Shown here: piece by piece, positions 6,509 to 7,930 of the stretch
Position numbering within the stretch: position 1 is the first letter of the stretch
Layout of the letters: each line of letters starts with the position of its first letter
NCBI RefSeq assembly: GCF_024699275.1
Contig: NZ_JAILPX010000046.1
Location: forward strand, 1-7,930
Source: Selenomonas sp.
GTDB lineage: Bacteria > Bacillota_C > Negativicutes > Selenomonadales > Selenomonadaceae
Direction of reading: 5' to 3'
Length of the DNA: 7,930 bases
Notes under the pieces: generated by a model
Told to the model about the DNA's origin: nothing
The model's database searches: none
The model's input: only the letters and a program-made list of their open reading frames with translations
Made by a program: the position numbers and the translations under genes

Positions 6509-7540
6509 ATGAAAAAGTATAATGTAGCAATTCTGGGCGCAACGGGCGCTGTGGGGCAGGAATTCCTAAACCTTATCGAAGAGCGTAATTTCCCCTTCGC
6601 CAATTTGAAGATGCTGGCTTCCAAGCGCAGTGCCGGCAAGAAAATCCAGTTCATGGGCAAGGAGTACACGGTGGAAGAGGCTACGGTGGATTCCTTTAAG
6701 GATGTGGATATCGCCCTGTTTGCTGGTGGCAGTGCCAGTAAGGAATTTGCTCCGGCAGCGGTAAAAGCCGGCGCGGTGGTTATCGATAATTCCAGTACTT
6801 TCCGCATGGACCCGGAAGTTCCCTTAGTGGTGCCGGAAGTCAATCCGGAAGCCATTGCCCAGCATAAAGGAATCATTGCCAACCCCAACTGTTCCACGAT
6901 TATTATGGTTATGGCCTTGAAGCCCCTCTATGACCTTTCGAAAATCAAGCGGGTAGTGGTTTCCACTTATCAGGCAGTATCTGGTGGCGGTAAGGAGGCC
7001 ATGGCTGAACTGGAACAGCAGGTGGCCGATATCGTGGCAGGTAAGCCGGTAACGGCAAATATCCTGCCGGGAGCTGCCCTTAAGAAGCATTATCAGATTG
7101 CCTTTAATCTTTTGCCGCAGATTGATGTATTCAAGGAAAATCTCTATACAAAAGAGGAAATGAAGATGATTGATGAAACGAAAAAAATCATGAGCGACAA
7201 CGATATGCGCATTACCGCCACCACCATTCGCGTGCCGGTATACCGCAGCCATGCAGAGTCGGTAAACGTGGAATTTGTCGATGAAGTCAGTGAAGAAGCT
7301 GCCCGCAAGGCTTTGGCTGCTTTCCCAGGGGTAGAAGTGGTGGATAATCCGGATGAACAGCTCTATCCGCAGCCTTTGGAAACTTCCGGGAAAAACGATG
7401 TGGCCGTGGGTCGTCTGCGTAAGGACTATTCCATTGAACATGGTCTTAATTTGTGGGTCTGCGGAGACCAGATCCGCAAGGGAGCTGCCTTAAATGCTCT
7501 GCAAATTGCAGAATATATGATTGAAAAAGAGATACTCTAA
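6509..7540 (+). CDS. asd: Aspartate-semialdehyde dehydrogenase
   Basis: Asd converts aspartyl phosphate to aspartate semialdehyde with NADPH, the branch point to lysine/diaminopimelate, threonine and methionine. The protein has 343 residues, usual for the family. The N-terminal NADP-binding loop is ILGATGAVGQEF. The phosphate/cofactor region FAGGSASKEF and SSTFRMDPEVPLVVPEVNPE are typical. The catalytic cysteine is C128 in NPNCSTI. Q155 in STYQAVSGGG, R241 in RVPV and H248 in YRSHAE match the conserved substrate-binding and acid-base positions. The start is ATG 6509, with a good ribosome-binding site. It is the second gene of the dapB-asd operon, followed by a strong terminator. Nothing looks broken or foreign. 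Confidence 0.97.
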   Translation: MKKYNVAILGATGAVGQEFLNLIEERNFPFANLKMLASKRSAGKKIQFMGKEYTVEEATVDSFKDVDIALFAGGSASKEFAPAAVKAGAVVIDNSSTFRMDPEVPLVVPEVNPEAIAQHKGIIANPNCSTIIMVMALKPLYDLSKIKRVVVSTYQAVSGGGKEAMAELEQQVADIVAGKPVTANILPGAALKKHYQIAFNLLPQIDVFKENLYTKEEMKMIDETKKIMSDNDMRITATTIRVPVYRSHAESVNVEFVDEVSEEAARKALAAFPGVEVVDNPDEQLYPQPLETSGKNDVAVGRLRKDYSIEHGLNLWVCGDQIRKGAALNALQIAEYMIEKEIL

Positions 7541-7574
7541 AGTAGAATAAAGTAAAATTTTCACAAATATAGGT

Positions 7575-7611
7575 AACCGCCGTCAACTCTTACTTGACGG
7601 CGGTTTCTTTT
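7575..7611 (+). terminator. Rho-independent terminator of the dapB-asd operon
   Basis: AACCGCCGTCAA (7575-7586) and TTGACGGCGGTT (7594-7605) form a perfect 12-pair stem with loop CTCTTAC, followed by TCTTTTC. It lies 34 bases after the asd stop codon. Confidence 0.95.
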
Positions 7612-7638
7612 CGTGCTAACATAAGTCGTGGGACATAA

Positions 7639-7668
7639 TTGTCACATAGTAGTACGATAATCTATGAT
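7639..7668 (+). promoter_or_regulatory. Candidate promoter of the CoA-transferase gene
   Basis: TTGTCA (7639-7644) and TATGAT (7663-7668), 18 bases apart, make a fair sigma-A promoter. TATAAT at 7669-7674 is a better -10 box but has no matching -35. Either choice leaves a leader of about 140 bases before the start codon, which is long for a single gene. Confidence 0.45.
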
Positions 7669-7727
7669 TATAATTCATAATCGCAATAACCTGATGTTAT
7701 CATTGGCGACGAGAAATGTAATCATAG
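7662..7727 (+). repeat. Nested inverted repeats overlapping the promoter and leader of the CoA-transferase gene
   Basis: GATTAT (7666-7671) and ATAATC (7677-7682) flank AATTC, an operator-like palindrome covering both candidate -10 boxes. In addition CTATGATTA (7662-7670) is repeated inverted as TAATCATAG (7719-7727), 48 bases on. The two pairings share an arm. The arrangement suggests a repressor site, but no known regulator motif is recognised and AT-rich sequence gives such repeats by chance fairly often. Confidence 0.35.
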
Positions 7728-7771
7728 CTATTATTTATGAATGGTGACGGGTCCATGTTATTAAAATCTGT

Positions 7772-7796
7772 TGCCGGAACCGAAAATGGGTCGGCA
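7772..7796 (+). promoter_or_regulatory. Leader hairpin just upstream of the CoA-transferase ribosome-binding site
   Basis: TGCCG (7772-7776) pairs with CGGCA (7792-7796), and inside it ACC (7779-7781) with GGT (7789-7791), with a two-base bulge. It ends eight bases before the ribosome-binding site GGAGGA (7805-7810) and has no T run, so it is not a terminator. It could affect translation or message stability. Confidence 0.35.
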
Positions 7797-7816
7797 CTGA
7801 TGAGGGAGGATTTTCC

Positions 7817-7930
7817 ATGATTGATATTCTCGACCGCGTGCGCAACAAAGAGTTGCAAAGCAAGATTGTCACGGCGGAAGAAGCAGCAGCTTTTTTCAAG
7901 GAAGGCATGAATGTTGCAACCAGTGGTTTT
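7817..7930 (+). CDS. Acetyl-CoA hydrolase/transferase family protein, probable succinate CoA-transferase (N-terminus only)
   Basis: Only the first 38 codons are present; the frame is open to the right edge. The start is ATG 7817 with GGAGGA at 7805-7810, six bases upstream. The residues ILDRVRNKELQSKIVTAEEA followed by GMNVATSGF match the conserved N-terminus of the acetyl-CoA hydrolase/transferase family (Cat1/Ach1/ScpC type). These enzymes move CoA between acyl groups such as succinate, acetate and propionate. In propionate-forming anaerobes the member is usually a succinate CoA-transferase, but the exact substrates cannot be told from this fragment. The catalytic glutamate lies beyond the window. 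Confidence 0.8.
   Translation, partial: MIDILDRVRNKELQSKIVTAEEAAAFFKEGMNVATSGF

Noticed and set aside
7628..7647. CRP-like site (GTG ... TCACA) before the CoA-transferase
   Set aside because: The spacing between the half sites is four bases too long and the left half is poor.

Overview
The window reads as a chromosomal segment of a low-to-mid GC, Gram-positive-type or Negativicutes anaerobe. My best guess is a motile Selenomonas-like member of the Negativicutes. This rests on the style of the proteins and ribosome-binding sites (AGGAGG-type), a Cache-domain chemoreceptor, and a succinate/acetyl CoA-transferase start typical of propionate producers. It is inference from family knowledge, not a database match.

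Layout, left to right. Positions 1 to about 548 hold one end of an IS30-family insertion sequence read on the minus strand. Its transposase is a broken, internally deleted copy. Positions 549-718 are a gene-free upstream region with a duplicated GCAGGAATTTT motif. Positions 719-2779 encode a membrane chemoreceptor (methyl-accepting chemotaxis protein), closed by a strong terminator at 2814-2840. Positions 2913-3060 contain a clear promoter, nested inverted repeats and a terminator-like hairpin, so this is either a small RNA or an attenuated leader. It is followed at 3090-3398 by a small protein gene that I do not recognise, with its own terminator at 3406-3432. Positions 3438-3499 carry a SigH-like promoter and the ribosome-binding site of recG (3500-5566, TTG start). 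A sigma-A promoter at 5588-5617 then precedes dapB (5675-6469, TTG start) and asd (6509-7540), which form a short operon ending in a 12-bp perfect-stem terminator. The last 390 bases hold an AT-rich regulatory region with inverted repeats and the first 38 codons of a CoA-transferase.

How the genes relate. dapB and asd belong to the same aspartate-derived pathway to diaminopimelate and lysine; asd makes aspartate semialdehyde and dapB acts two steps later, while dapA is not in the window. recG (replication-fork repair), the chemoreceptor and the CoA-transferase are separate transcription units. The most intriguing region is the structured RNA at about 2948-3060 with the unknown 102-residue protein behind it. 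No clear new defence or mobile system is visible: most of the window is ordinary housekeeping sequence with some unusual regulatory structure.
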